Below are positions 1 through 13,235 of a DNA stretch of 64,000 bases, piece after piece. Origin of the DNA: Hemicentrotus pulcherrimus (Eukaryota; Echinodermata; Echinoidea; Camarodonta; Strongylocentrotidae). How positions within the stretch are numbered: position 1 is the first letter of the stretch; every line of letters starts with the position of its first letter. The notes beneath the pieces are model-generated. The model was not told the origin of the DNA and searched no databases. It saw only the letters and a list, made by a program, of their open reading frames with translations. The stretch lies in assembly GCA_003118195.1 (NCBI GenBank), contig BEXV01000020.1, positions 246,434 through 310,433 on the forward strand, written 5' to 3'. The translations under genes were made by a program, and so were the position numbers.

Positions 1-1337
1 AAAACAAACACGATCAAGTGTTTGATGAGGGGTTAGGAGTGGATGAATTTAGCAGAGAGAAAAGGTGTTGGTATGTCCTGCATAACTGATATCTAGACAG
101 AAAATACACGATTATGTGATTGTAGAAATATGGATATTATGTTTGATTGAACATAAAATGCCCAAACCATCATGCCCATGTTCATATAGTCATCGCTGTA
201 CTATGAAATAGTTAGACGCATGACATTCACACCTGTTTCAGCTATCATGTCGTGTCCGTAGTTTTCCGAACTTCTATATTTTTTAGGCTAAACTGAACAG
301 TCATTAAACCGATACATTTAATCGTCTCGATTCAGAGACGGCGATTAGTTCATTCTGTCTTCCCAACACTTTTTAACGTGTTGATTTCCCCTTTTCAAAG
401 AGTAAGAGAATAAATTGTACAAATACTTAAGCTATAATATGTTTGTAATGATATATGCTCGAAGGTTGGCCCCGTTCAATTTCAATTGAAATGCACTTCT
501 GGAAATCAAATCATTAAGATTGAATGAGTTTCATAATTAAGTTATCCATCACAGGCCAATTTATTCATTTTATTCTTTTCCCCTAGCATTCCCTCGGCTC
601 AAATAAAAAAGGAAACCGAGGGGAACCTGCTTAGAAACTGAAGAGTTCTTCTGGCAATAGTTCCCATAATTTCTTTCATTTTTGATCCTGTATTATGGAC
701 GTCCTCGCGAGTATTTTCCACTATCGCATTAGTATTCGTCGCACACTGGTCTTAATCATTGCCCCACCAACACTTTCCAGTTTCAATGGAAAATCTCGCG
801 AAATTCGAGAGGGCCTCTAGGCCAAGCGTCTGGATTAAAATAAGATGGGTATAGAGAGGAGAGGGAGAAATAGCGAGGATTTTTCTCCATAAAAAGGGAA
901 AATTCCATGAGTTCGAATACTTGAATAACAAGGATTCCCGCTATTTCCGAGAGGCTATATGAGAAAATTTTGGCCCAAGGGCTATCTTTGATGTTGGTGA
1001 TAGAATCCTTTCCCTTAAAGTTTTAGACCGTGTTTTGACGTAAACAATATATTAGGTCTGGTTACTGGAGGGAAGAAGCAACTACCAACTTCAAAACATG
1101 GATTAAATTGACTGTTCCTACTAAATAATATCCCTGTCTCTGTTTCTGTTTCATCTTTCATTCTGTATCTATCTGGGTATGAAATTGTATCACCTCATCT
1201 GTAATTTCAGGCTGGTTTTATGGCATTTGTATATTCTCAGGAACAGTTCATAAGTTCAAAAAAAGTGATTAATGACGAAAACGAAGCAGTAATGTATATG
1301 AATATTTATGTCGATTTAGACTATTTCTAAAGTGGTT

Positions 1338-1525
1338 GCTCATTTCATGCAACTGCAATTTTCGATTAAAAGAAATGCTGAAATAAACCTAGCACGACTT
1401 ACATTTCATGCACCTACTATTTCAGTTTCAGAAAACTCAAAAGCTTTACAGTTATTAAAACGGCCACACATTTCACGCACCTGCGATATCAGTAAATAAA
1501 GAAAAGTTGAAATAAACCTAAAACG
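1338..1525. repeat. Degenerate tandem repeat, about three 62-bp units
   Basis: Three consecutive segments (about 1338-1396, 1397-1462, 1463-1525) share the order CATTTCATGCACCTGC-like, TTTCAG or ATCAG, AAAGAAA-like, and an ending AACCTAGCACG, TTAAAACG or AACCTAAAACG. Similarity was judged by eye. The units are diverged, with small indels, which points to an old minisatellite. Confidence 0.5.
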
Positions 1526-1969
1526 TTTTATTTTCTGAAGGTCGATTAAACTATAAAATTTAACCTTTTCACTTGTATGGTACATTCTAAGAAGGTAGGA
1601 CTCAAGGAATAGATAAAGTGGCCAAGCCCTCTTCTTTATTTACTGTCAATAATTTTAACGAGCAACATATAATTCGAAATCTGATTCGCAACTATTGTAA
1701 TTCTCTCCTTGAAGGAAAATAAAAGAAATCGAGTTATTTTGATTGTCTAGGAATCCTCATTTTTCAAGGCATCAGACAATATAAGAACCTGCAGAGTGAC
1801 AGGGTAGTAGGCATCTTCGCATTGTTCAATACTTCGATCAATCGTATCTTACAATTTATCATTCTGTACGTGAATACCCCTGTCTATTGGAGACAGACAA
1901 GAGACGGGTGGCTGCTCACAAATGCGTTTACGGTTTTGTGCAAAATTACTTTCTGGAGCCAGGAGGGCA

Positions 1970-2030
1970 TTAACTCATAAACATGTACTTTAACACAAAT
2001 ATAACGCCTTTCTGGCTCTCAATAGACGTT
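1970..2030 (+). repeat. Dispersed repeat fragment related to 45204-45270
   Basis: The ordered motifs TAACTCAT, ACTTT, ACAAA, ATAACGCC, CTGGCTCT and a terminal AGA(C/T)G recur in the same order at 45204-45270. A weaker version is at 2170-2245 (AACTCTTG, GATAACGTCC, TTTTAACAGAGG). The relationship is by eye only, and the element boundaries are not visible. Confidence 0.35.
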
Positions 2031-4441
2031 GTAGTCATCTGATCGTGCCAGCATTCTCCAAAAAGAAATCTATATAATCCTGAACTTTGTATTCCTCATC
2101 GTTTAGAGTCATTTATATTACTCGTTTAAATAGTTACTCGAACAACACGGTTTATACATGCAACATCTGTTTAGAGCAAAAAGAACGTAAACTCTTGCAC
2201 TGTAATACAGAGATAACGTCCTTCTGACTTTTAACAGAGGAGTCAAACGGTTACAATTCTTTTTACTGTTTAACTTTTGAAGCTAACGCTGCCTATACTT
2301 ATATCACTGCAGTCGTCAACGATATCATTCTACTGACTCTACTGTTTTCTATTATTACTGATGGTTCAACCACATCGACATACATGAACGTACCCAACCG
2401 TTGTGAATGTGACTTCTTCTACGTAATTCTAGGGCTTATTTCGGTTTTCTCCTTAACTATTTATTCTCTTTCATTCTTATTATATTCATTTTGAAAGTGG
2501 TTTACGGTTTTCAGATCATGGTTTATATTATAATAGCACATTGACCACTTTGACGAAATATGATGTCATTTAGAAAAATGGGTGGAGGAATGTTATTTTA
2601 ATCATTTTTATGCGTCAAATAAACTTTTGACTCCCATCAATGATCACTTACTGGCTATTGTGTGCCATTTATCACCACCAATTGTGCTTATCATTTTACA
2701 ACTTGATTCTTCTTTCTTTTCTCATTGGCATTGATTTCTTCGTTATTCCTTTTCACACGCTGTGCGATTAGCATGAAAAGCAATAAAGGCCATTAACTCA
2801 GCACGAATACAATAAACGGTTGTCGTAAGAGTAAGATGTGGGGTTCGATCTGCATGTTATGGGGTGGAATTTTTCCAAGGGGGGGGCAGGCCCGTAAAGA
2901 GCCATATGTGTCATTTAATCATATTACTTCTTGTATTAATCAACTTACACATGCCCGCTAATTAGAGCAAGACGCGCAGAGGGGTACTCCTTGCCCCCCT
3001 TTCCCCACCCCCTCTCACAGATCTCTTTAACGTCAGTAATTTCCAGTGACCCAATTAGCTACCTCGAAGAACAACCCTTGAGCTTGCTCCCAACCCAAGC
3101 AGCAAGACTCACTGAGAAGCTCTCTGCAGCGAATCTCTGAATTATGAAGAGGTGTCGCTACAGAAAAAATAGAAAGGGAAAAAAATAATAGGAAAAAAAA
3201 AGAATAATGTAGCACCGTTTCGGGGGAACGCTGTCCAAAAAAAAGAAAGAAAGGGAAACATGAAAGGGGGTAATTCGTTACGGTATGCGAGCGTGAAATG
3301 GGTTTCTCTTTTTACTCGAAATCGCTCGGATTGGACTGAAATAGATTCGGATCACGTCGTTTGTTTTCTGACGTTTGGGCGAGAAAAGACTGAATCGGTA
3401 CCGCCATGTTAAATTGATTTTCACATTCCATTACTCCTGTCGAGGTTACAATTACATCTCCTTATTCAAGATACAGTTTGTTAATATGTATCGGGATGGA
3501 ATGAAACGGTCTGTGTACGCGTTTAATATCATACCTCGATCTATCAAGACTGTCAAAAGATGTTGGCACTTCAATAATTCTTTTCATTCAAAGTTATTAC
3601 CGGTGATTTATTACTTTTATATTTAACTTGTATTCCCAGTCTGTCAATCTGATACACATTTATGTTAATTTCAATGGTGATATGATAATCTTATCAGAAG
3701 TGAAATTCTTTAAAATATAAAAAAAATAGTTTCCTTCCTCTTTTTCAAATATGCGATAGGGCCTATACCCTACTCACTCTTCAATTTTAACATTAAAGTC
3801 CGTAATCGCCCAACTCATTTAAACTCGACCTTCGGTCTAAAATATCATCTAACAGTAACAGGGGAAAACTTGGATCTCAAACTATTAGTAAATTTATTCG
3901 TTAAACACGATTTTTAATAGACGCCGAAACCAGTCACCGGTTTTAAACTTTACCAGAATATTTATAAGGCAAATAGTTATATTAGACCATCCATTAAATC
4001 AATTTGTCATTCCCCCACCCCAACCTTCCCGAAATTTAGCTTACACAATATACACCATACTTTAAGCATTAACGTATCAGGATATTACAAATGTTGTCCT
4101 TTTTACACAATCTGTTATGCCTTCTCTTTTAAATTCCATTTATGACGACGCAACGACGAGGGAGAGCTGACAAGACAGAGACTATGGGATGAGTAATAAC
4201 GTTCCCTTAAATAATCAGACTGCATAATACATCGTAATTAATTATTTTGAATAATTCATGTCATCGATTTTTCACAAGGTTTAGTCTGGCCCCCCAAGGA
4301 TTGAACAATGTATTTCATCATCATTAAGATGTCCTGCAAAAGGGGTATGTTAAAAAAAAAAGGCTAGGGGCCAAAATCAAGGACGCCAGCATATAGACTC
4401 TGCGTCTTCTTTCCCTACTCTCCCTTCAAACACACATGCAA

Positions 4442-4452
4442 ACACACACACA

Positions 4453-4483
<31 letters not shown>

Positions 4484-4496
4484 CCTCCCCCTCTCC
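4442..4496. repeat. Compound CA/CT microsatellite
   Basis: A short CA run is followed by an uninterrupted CT run and then CCCT units. The open frame through it (Leu-Ser repeats) is a by-product of the dinucleotide repeat, not a gene. Confidence 0.9.
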
Positions 4497-7400
4497 TCAT
4501 GATTATGATTCTCCCTTTGTCATTCTGTTTTCATTTCATATCTTGTTTTCCTCATAAACTGCTGGATATAGGAAGCATCTCAACAGACACAAACACGCAC
4601 ACCCACCTCCGTTTTAACACAAGCAATCACATTCCCACCTTCCCATTTGCAGGCCCAAAAAAATGAAAAAGTTAAATTCCAACTGCCTTTGAGTTTGAAA
4701 GATAATACTATTTTAAAACTTACCTAAAAAAAGGTGGGGCTTGAAAATGTCTTCAAGTGGGAAAATATCGACTATTAGATGTCAAATCGACTTTAGGGCT
4801 ATAGAGCCCAAAAGTAATAGTCTTGATTTTCAGACTATTGTACCAAATGGTCATACGTTTTATGCTGCGCAAAGATTCAATCAGTTTAATCTTGGCCATC
4901 ACAAGAAGTGGGTTATTGATGTAGACAAATGCTCATGTACCCTTTACAACTCTTTTCATGTATGTTATTACCAAAGAAGGAAAAAAAGCAAGTCAGTCAC
5001 TCAATAATGTCTGACAGTGAAGTCTAGCAAGTAAACGGGTTTCCTTGCATAATATGAATATGAGGACACTGCTCATGTTTAAATTGCACAGATAGGACAT
5101 ACATGACATATTCATAATTCCTGCAAAGTTCTACAGAATTTGAGGTTGGCTGCAAAAGGGACATAGTACCTTTAATACTAATATTTACTATGCTTCATTT
5201 CCACAGTTATGATATCGAATCTACCCAGACACACTCGGATTAATACTGTTAGTTTTGCCCATTAGGCATGTCAAACAAACGAATCATCCAGTCATCTTCT
5301 TGACTATCCCTCTTTCTCCTCAAGAAGCTATACTACGAAAACACTACCAAGTCGCCAGAATTTTCTTCAGCTAGGCAAGAGCTCAGCTTGAAGTCATTTT
5401 ACCCATCAGACCCTTGTAATAAAAATCGTGCTTGCTGGGTGCACCAAGCGGTCGCCGAATTGAATTATATATTTTCTTTTTGGATTGATGAAACCCGTTG
5501 TGTCGATTCGATATGCTGACATTTCGGTGTATACTAACTTAGCTTGTCGAGAAGTTTGGGGGATGCCTTGCGCTGGTCGAAATTGCTCGACTAAACAAAC
5601 TTGAGAGTGTTGTCAATTTGGTAGTGATAAGCAAGCCCCATTTCACAATGTTTTACTAAACCGCGGACAAGTTAAGATGTACATGCGTTCAATGCCTTTA
5701 CAAGATTAACTTGGGGAGGGATGATAATGGTCTGATGGTAGAATGTTATGATAGATGAAGAAAAAAATGAGAGCGAAAAATGGGAGTATTTTCCAAAAAT
5801 GTGTAAACACTGGGAAAAGAAAACAAACTTGTATGAAATATGAGAGGTCTCGACAACCGATTAAACATAAGGTGTGACTTGTCCTATCTGAGCCCTGAAC
5901 TTGTGACACATGTTTAAACTTCTTGAAAGATTTGTGGAGTGGAAGCGAAAGAGGGCATCAGTTGACCTGAGATGACCCGAAGGAATATTGATAGCATATC
6001 GGTGCCATGTTTCAGGGTGACATTATTTCTCGTAAAACAAGGAGCCCCAGGCTTGCCTAAATACCCTGTAGAAGCATTTGTGAGGTCCTACAACCCTTGG
6101 GTTCTACCATCACCCGCGTGCGAAGCGAATGAGTTAGACCTTGCACCTTATCATGAATAGTCAGGGAACAATTAACTTATCCAATCGAAAGCCAATTAAA
6201 AATGTCCGTCGGTGATTATAATGCTCATATATTAATCTATTCCGATGACTAAGGCGACTAAAATTCATTATACCTGAGGCAGATAACAGGAAAATGTCTC
6301 CTTTCAGATTCTGAAATTCCATTTGAAATGCATTGCTATGCATGATTATTATTATAATGCATTTGCATTTACTTGTTGTTGAGGATAATCACTAAACTAC
6401 AAAAAAAATAAAAATGACAAGAATTGAATTTGTAACAATTCTGAAATCATTTAAGAACATTGATGCATGTGTTGTAATGTTACTTCTCTTCAATCCAATT
6501 CATGTAGCAAATTTCTAGCAATATCGCTGCTACTGTTTAATTTGCACTTGAACCGTTAAGTAATTTCAAACGTCTATCTAACGGCATTTTATAGATGTCT
6601 TCGAAAAATAAACAGGAACAAATTTAGGAAATCTTGTGGCAAACATAATGAATCAGATTCAGCTTCGGGTCCAGATCGATGCAAGGAGGCGAGCTCCAGA
6701 CAGAAAGAATCGAAGATAAGATGCGGGATGAAGGAGGAGGAGAGGGGAAAGGAGAAATTTCGAAACAACTGCCAATTTCGAGTCTAGAGATTTGTATTAG
6801 AAGAGAGAAGGGCGGGTGAATGAGATGGGGGAGAGAGAGCGAGGGAGAATGTGAAAAATGGTAAAGATAAGGGAATGATTGAGAGATAGGCGAAATGTCA
6901 CAAAAAGAGTGATATCGGATGTATTCAGTGTTTGAATAATACATCGTACCATAATGATGAAATATTGATTAGAGGATGTAGCAAACAGGGGCGAGAAGGG
7001 CGGTCATTTAAAATGGAGGTAATAGGGGGAAGGTGAAAATTCTATGAGAAATATTTGTGAGAATGAAATACTACCTTTATCATAATATAGAGTGAATATG
7101 ATTAACAAATAATGTGAAGCAATCACAGAAATCTCAAGCTGTAAGAATACAGACAGAGATTGAGAGGGGAATAAACATGGAGAAGGAAAGAGAGAAAGAT
7201 CATAGAGAGTTACAGAAGGGAGGGAAATACCGAGAAGGTGTTAGAAAAATCTAGAAACTGGCGGGAAAATTAGGGGAATACAACAGGCGCCGTAGAGTGT
7301 CAAGATATCGGCATATCGACGAGAGGCATCATCTGATTTTGATCAATAGTGTCTTAGTCGATACCCTTGACATTGGATTTCGCCATCAGCTATTTCCTCA

Positions 7401-8287
7401 AGTGTGCAATCGTTGAAGTTACTTGTAACGTGCCACGACATTGTACTTGGTTAAAGGGTTGCGTGCATATTGTTTGCATATAGCTTGTTTTAAAAAAAAA
7501 CGACAAATGTATCAGAGTTTGAAATTAAAGAGCGATCAATATAAATGGTGTGTCAATCAGTAAACTAGCCTGGGACAATTCATGAAGCTCATCAGAGAAT
7601 TCTCAGTGAGTTCATCACGGATTCAGCAATTACGTCTTCCACATTGAAATGGGAACCATTTCAATCTATCTGTTTATTGTCGCAGTCAATGCAAAATAAT
7701 CAAAAGTCCAATGATTATGTTTTGATATGCGTTTCATACATTCTTGAACAGTCATTCCGGCAGTATAGTGTTTCAAACCATCTTTAATACATGTATATCA
7801 CGATAATGTATGATTTTGGAAGTGGCGGGGGTGTGGTAAGTTTTCTAACGTCAAAACATTCCGTCGAGTACTCTCAAAACCCACTCCCATGTGTATTTCC
7901 AATCCCTGTTGCCCTTAACGGTGTCCCATTTGCAAAGTCACTGTAGTCTGTCATACAAATGGGCCATGACCAACTTGAGGGGGTATAGCCAGTAATGGCT
8001 CTCTAAGGGGTAGGGGCAGGCTGCAGAGGTTTAGACCCGTGGACATGGTGACCAAACATTTGCTTTTACCATTGAAATACTGAAACTTGTGGAGATGTGT
8101 GAGTAATTAAGAACAACATGAAAATCAACTGTGACATGCAGTTTACTTGCATATTCGTGAAGCCCAAAAAAAACACACCTCTAAAGGGGATTTTTAGGAA
8201 TTTTTAGAAGTTTTTTTCACGGCTAATGGACATAAAGTTATGTTTATATCCTTTTTTTTTTCTTTTAGTAACTATCAAATGAACTTA
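4497..8287. other. Non-coding AT-rich DNA, no gene recognised
   Basis: No open frame exceeds about 110 codons, and none has domain motifs or plausible splice context. The purine-rich stretch near 6690-7220 gives a Ser/Pro-rich minus-strand frame that is compositional. No tRNA-like or other structured gene was seen. Confidence 0.65.
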
Positions 8288-8367
8288 TTAACCCGTTGAC
8301 TGCTGAATTATCTAATTCCCATAGACTTAACACAGAGAGTACCAGGTTCCAGTACGCAATGGGTTAA
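8288..8367 (+). mobile_element. 80-bp TTAA-flanked MITE-like element, copy 1
   Basis: The element is bounded by TTAA on both sides (8288-8291 and 8364-8367). Its interior starts CCCGTTG and ends CAATGGG, a short imperfect terminal inverted repeat. It is the same length as, and about 80% identical by eye to, the reverse complement of 14223-14302. TTAA duplication plus CCC/GGG ends is typical of non-autonomous piggyBac-like elements. The family assignment is inference. Confidence 0.65.
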
Positions 8368-9659
8368 TGGAATTATTTACAGTTGTAACGATCAGTGGAG
8401 TTTACTGTCAACATCGTGGTCCAAATTGAGAACGCCAACTGTTATTTCATTTTCAGTCGGGGCGGTAGCCTTCCCTGGCCGCCCACTCCCTCCCTCCCCC
8501 TTCCTCATTCAACGGTCCTGCATCGAGGAGGGCCTGCTGGTAAAGTCATATACCCAGAGGTTGGTGTACGAATCTGTAAACTTCATTAGAAGATCAAGGT
8601 TACATTCCCCAAAACTTTCTCTACTTTTTCATCTTATTCCGTGAGGGGTACAACAAATATAACGACCTTGCTGCCAGAGAAAAACATGTGTAAGATTTGA
8701 TATCTGATTTTCTGTTTTGTGGCGCTCGAAAAGCCAGACAAACGTTTGTGAAGTATCTGGGAACGAAAGTGAGAAAATTGACTCAATAAAGGGAATATAG
8801 AGAGTTCTCTTACTACCGTTACCAAGGGAACGCAGGGCAACATTATCAGAACTGATGAAGAGTTTCGAGATTGTTTCACCGAACGAAGATCAGCTGGTTT
8901 GAGTTTGGATCCTTTCCATGATATTAACGTCCTTTAGCAAGGCATCGAATCGATATGTGCCACTCTTCACCCACGAATAGTAACTGGGAACCTTCTCCGA
9001 GAAGGGTCTCTTTAGTGCATTAAAATGGATGCCGCCTTTATACCAAATCTACCATAATATTGCCGAAATCGACACTATTATGCGTATTTTAGATTATGAA
9101 TAACTTTTAATAACATCAATACATCATCATCGAATTATTCCCAGCATAACACCCGTGATTCACCAATTCCGAAGATGTTCTATTTCGATCCATCGTGCTA
9201 ATGCGACAATAAACATGGGAAACGAACCGTCTTCCTTAGACCCGCACTTAACAACATTAGGATCCTCGATGACTTTCCCAAATATTTTCGGAAAGGAGAT
9301 GAACTCTGCGATGAGGTCATGGGTGAGGTTGAACTTTTCTTCCAATAACCCTTGGAAGCATGTTCACCCTCCAACGTTAAGATGATCTAGATCCCATGTG
9401 TGGTTTGAGCCCATTATGCACGTTGCACATGAAGCGTCATTTACTGACGTAAGATTGCGTCAGCGAGCTGCGCGATGTTTGATGCAATATGTGATCATAG
9501 CATCGTACAGAACTGCAGATAGTGAATGACAACTGAACGGGGCAAATTTTTCGGAATGCTGACAGTTCTGAAGTATCCTTTTGAATAAGATCTTCAAAAG
9601 GTGAATAAGAAGTGTTACATTGGGAGTAAATCTATTACGATACATTGGAGTCCTAGATG
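8368..9659. other. Non-coding region with one weak coding-like patch
   Basis: Most of the stretch shows nothing recognisable. On the minus strand, 9160-9360 holds about 67 codons without a stop whose translation looks protein-like (for example FPKIFGKVIEDP and FPMFIVALARWIE). No family is recognised, there is an in-frame stop just upstream, and no splice signals are convincing. It could be a decayed fragment or chance. Confidence 0.4.
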
Positions 9660-9779
9660 TTTATTTTTTAGCGCATGCAACGATTTTCTTCGTAGGATTC
9701 ATTAACGCGTGCAACGGGTTAATGAAGAATTGGATGTATGTTTGTGTGTTTTGTTGACTACATAGTCTTACATGTTTAA

Positions 9780-10410
9780 ATTTTTTTTGGCTGACACAAA
9801 CGGAAGTGGCCAGGGACCTCATCATGCTCATCCCTGGTCCAGCTAGAAGGGTCAAACCCTGTGGACATCGCAAGGACCACACCGCAGATGCATATTTTTT
9901 GGAATGATTGGTATTCAAAAGCGTGGCAATGGTTTGCTGATCAAGTTGATGATGATGGGGAAGTAATATCGTTTCGGAATTCTTTGACATATTTAAATGA
10001 CTGTGCCAGAGGTGTCAATTCAGTTAGCTTTGAAGGCGGAAGCTGTCGGATTGACCCTTGAGAATCAGGTTGAGTGTTGAGGAATCATCAATCATGATCC
10101 TAACCAGGAACTTCAAAGGATATATCAAAGAACATCCATGATTCGATTAGCCAGGTACTCGATCATGATTTGCTGTTCATACGGCGTAATTTTCATCCCA
10201 CGTCGATATGCCTCACTCATCTCCCTGCTCACAAGAAGAGACAGCAAACTGTCCTTCAAATTCGCTGTTTGTGAGAAATTTCGGCATTCTATATAGGACG
10301 CGGCTTAAGATCTCACGCCGTATATCTAGTGCATGGTCAGCTATCTATCTTTGCCTACAAACAGACATTGATGGACCACGGCCCGAAACTTCAATAGTCG
10401 AGCCTTTCGG
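9780..10410 (-). pseudogene. Decayed coding-like block, possibly mobile-element derived
   Basis: Reading the minus strand from about 10400 down to 9780 gives successive protein-like segments in shifting frames, separated by stops. The first includes RRGMKITPYEQQIMIEYLAN, which resembles the N-terminus of DNA-binding regions in some transposon-derived proteins. Later segments include DSQGSIRQLPPSKLTELTPL and a Ser-rich stretch. Several stops and frame changes make it non-functional as it stands. The family is not recognised, and the coding origin is an inference from the look of the translation only. Confidence 0.3.
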
Positions 10411-10574
10411 TTGATGCCCCCATCATAGAACAAATAATATTATCTGATTGATAACATGTTAATATAAAGAAGCTCGTAACAAACAAACAACCAAACATCA
10501 TAATGGATAGCGAAAATGTAATGCTCATAGATTCAGTGAAATTATAAATTGGCATTTTATAGAATGGTCTAGGA

Positions 10575-11400
10575 TGGTCTCATCCCTAAACGATTCCTCA
10601 AGAATCAAACGATGCGGCAGTGAGGACACTCCAGACGCCAGCTGTCCGCAAGAAGGCCGTTACTGCCATCGACGATCCTTACGTGTAGCTCTTGATGCCT
10701 TTTTGCAGACAGCCCGGGCACGTCCCGTTCTCGTAACCCAAATCATTCAATCAGTACGAGGTAATAATGTCTCTGTTATTCCCTGCTTCTCACTCCAGAA
10801 ACCAAAAGATCATTGTCAACGAGAAGATGCGTGGGCTTTAATTTAAAAGAATGATCTGCTTCATGTTCAAGATGTGTTGAAAGCCTTCACAGAGGAATCG
10901 AATTAGCCAGACAGAGTTTGGTGGTTGGAATGACCAAGAATGATCTGCTTCATGTTCAAGATGTGTTGAAAGCATTCACAGAGGAATCGAATTAACGCGT
11001 TAGAAGACAAAGTTTGGTGGGTGAAATGACCACCATGATTACTGGATGCTACACGATTCCTGAGAAGTGGTGCAAGGGTGAAAGTTAAACTTGTATCCCG
11101 TCAAGACAGCTCAGTGCACATACGTCTTATGCCTGCTGTACACAAGGCGGCAGTCAGTTCGGTTTGTACTCGCGTCAATCAGGCCTATATAAAAACAATA
11201 AGCACATTTGTAGTTTGTAAGAGTAATGCAAGGCAACTTGTAAATGTTCATTTAGTATTGACTTTAAGTATGATGTCTCTCCCACATGCTGTGTCAGGAT
11301 CACCGAAGAACGCGTCAGTCACTGACACAATCCTACGAAATGCAATTGACGCCTTGTTAGCAAGGGGCGTAGCTTTAGAGAAAAGCGCACATTTCTTATG
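10575..11400 (+). pseudogene. Decayed coding-like block with internal tandem duplication
   Basis: Frames on the + strand are broken, but short segments look coding, such as RKKAVTAIDDPYV near 10650-10690 and NDLLHVQDVLKAFTEESN in both copies of the 89-bp duplication. The first vaguely recalls the DDR(Y/F)I stretch of Tc1/mariner DNA-binding domains, but no catalytic DDE/DDD motif was found. It may be a remnant of a DNA transposon, and confidence in that is low. The neighbouring minus-strand relic suggests nested or inverted fragments. Confidence 0.25.
10848..11032. repeat. 89-bp tandem duplication
   Basis: Copy 1 (10848-10936) and copy 2 (10937-11032) both start AGAATGATCTGCTTCATGTT and both end AATGACCA. 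They differ by a few substitutions and a small insertion after GAATCGAATTA. High identity points to a fairly recent event, or to an assembly duplication. Confidence 0.85.
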
Positions 11401-12572
11401 AAGCCATGGCGCCTACGGCGGTTTCGTGATTTCTACTTTTCGAGACCTTCGAGTTCACATGCATGTATATGTATCATGAGTTCTTGCTGTTCTGAACTTT
11501 ACTGAAGATTCAACCTTATTCCTCTATTTACGGCGTCCATCTTGAGGTCCCTTGAAGGTCATGGTCAATTCTGGCAGAAATTTCAGACGAAAATTGTTGA
11601 TTTGCCTTTATGTATTAAACACCTGATCATCTCATGGACACCTCCCTTCTGTCAACCAACGTATTAAAATTCTACTTCTCCGTCGGGTTTTCTTTGTAGT
11701 CCTACACACGACAGTAGGGGCCCAAGTCGTAAATGTTTCTATCTTTGACAAGTGCATCGGTGTAAGAACCTCGTAAATTTAGCGACTGAACTCAAATGAA
11801 CCTCAAGATTTTATTTTTTTATCCCTTTTTCGAGTGTTTGGAGTAAATAAACAAAGCACAATAAAAACACACAGTTACACTAACAATTTTGACGCCTTAC
11901 GAAGCACTGAAGGGGGTAGATTTTCTGGTAATAACGATTTATTTCTTTTAAAAAGTGAAATTATTGTCGTTTCGATTATTGTTTAAACCTACGCGTATTC
12001 CTCTAATATCAATAAGCAACCATCTTGAAGTGCAAGGAAATGCATGTTGTGATTTTGGGGGTCAAGTAGATCATAAAAGCGATGACACTGTAAAGGTTTA
12101 TATATTATTGATCCAACTGCTTTCCGCTCTCCCCCCCCCCCCCNTAAAAAAAAATGTTTTTGTTTCGATAATTCAGTACAACAGATGAATTCGTTTCAAC
12201 TTTGACCTATTCTTTTTAAAGATAAATGTGTCTTTTCACAAATCCTTAAAAATTTATGTGAAAGACTGCAAATTTTCGGGGGGAATTCTCTTTTGAGCTA
12301 ACCCCTCTAAAGACCCTACTGATCGATCATTTGCTAGTAGCAGACAGCGAGTTTAATCTTCTTTTGGAACAAACATCTTCTTCTTTTTTTTTTCTTTTCT
12401 TTTTTAGAAGAAGAAAAATAATCGATTAAGCTTTGATTGAGAGCAAAAACTGAAGACGTTAGGCCTCCCATGCACTCCTTCGCTAACAGGTCAAGCAGAC
12501 TTATTGCCAGGCAGAAGTAAGTCAAGCAAGGGAAACGAAAGGGGGAAGTGGGAATAAAATGGGAGTTGGAGA
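11401..12572. other. Non-coding, poly-C tract with a single N
   Basis: No gene is visible. A run of 13 C at 12131-12143 is followed by one N at 12144, an unresolved homopolymer junction in the assembly. Pyrimidine-rich stretches occur around 12360-12410. Confidence 0.65.
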
Positions 12573-13235
12573 GCTTTGAAGGTATACCTCAGTCACACCG
12601 CCGAAACGACTTCACAACAACTAAAAACCGACAGATTCTTAGCCTTTAACAATTATCTTCGTGATACCAAGGAGACCGATTTCAAACTGAACATATTCTT
12701 GGCCTTTATGCCTCAGTCACACCAATGAAACCGAAACCAAACCGAACAGATCTCTGCCCAATATACGTCATTCACGCCGTCAAACCTACTTCAAAACCGA
12801 ATCTTTATGTCCATTGGGGCAACGTCACATTTGTTCGATATGCTGTCGGTCTTGCGTCGGTCTTGTTGGTGTAACTGGGATATATACTTGTAACTGGGTG
12901 GTTGGTTATTTGAGATGGACTGCTATGCATGGGGGTAACAAGTTTTGTAGGAAATGATCACAAGGTGAAGGGTAACGTAATTGTTGTTCGGTCTGTCGTC
13001 AGTTTTGTTGGTGTGACTTGGGTATTGGCTGTTCAGGTGGTTGGTTATTTTGAGATCGACTGATGTTGTGTAGGAAATGATCACCAGGTGAAGGGTAACG
13101 TAATTGTTGTTCGGTCTGTTGTTGGTCTATTTGGTGTGACTGAGTCTGAGGTATTTACCTTTGAAGGTGGATGGTTATTTTGAGATGGGAAGGCATTGGG
13201 GGAAGATGTTTTGTAGGAAATCATCACCACGTGTT
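12573..13235. mobile_element. Foldback-like element: tandem units in opposite orientations
   Basis: The left part (about 12588-12835) holds four diverged ~57-62 bp units, with CCTCAGTCACACC, CGAAACC-like and CCGAACAGATTCTT-like blocks. The right part (about 12842-13160) carries the reverse form, TCGGTCTTGTTGGTGT and GGTGTGACTGAG-like, embedded in longer ~130-140 bp direct repeats beginning GGTGGTTGGTTATTT (12897, 13034 and a partial at 13165). The two halves are inverted relative to each other. This resembles foldback elements, such as the sea-urchin TU family, whose inverted ends are built of short tandem repeats. Family membership is inferred. Confidence 0.5.

Larger units (their letters stand above)
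1..4440. other. Non-coding AT-rich DNA, no gene recognised
   Basis: All frames are broken by frequent stops, and the longest open frames are under 85 codons with no recognisable motif. Contents I can name are a degenerate 62-bp tandem repeat at 1338-1525 and weak relatives of a dispersed repeat at 1970-2030 and 2170-2245. Short poly-G and poly-A runs also occur. It is consistent with intron or intergenic sequence. Confidence 0.7.

Noticed and set aside
2846..2856. GGTTCGATCTG as a possible tRNA or SINE B box
   Set aside because: No A box at a suitable distance and no cloverleaf.
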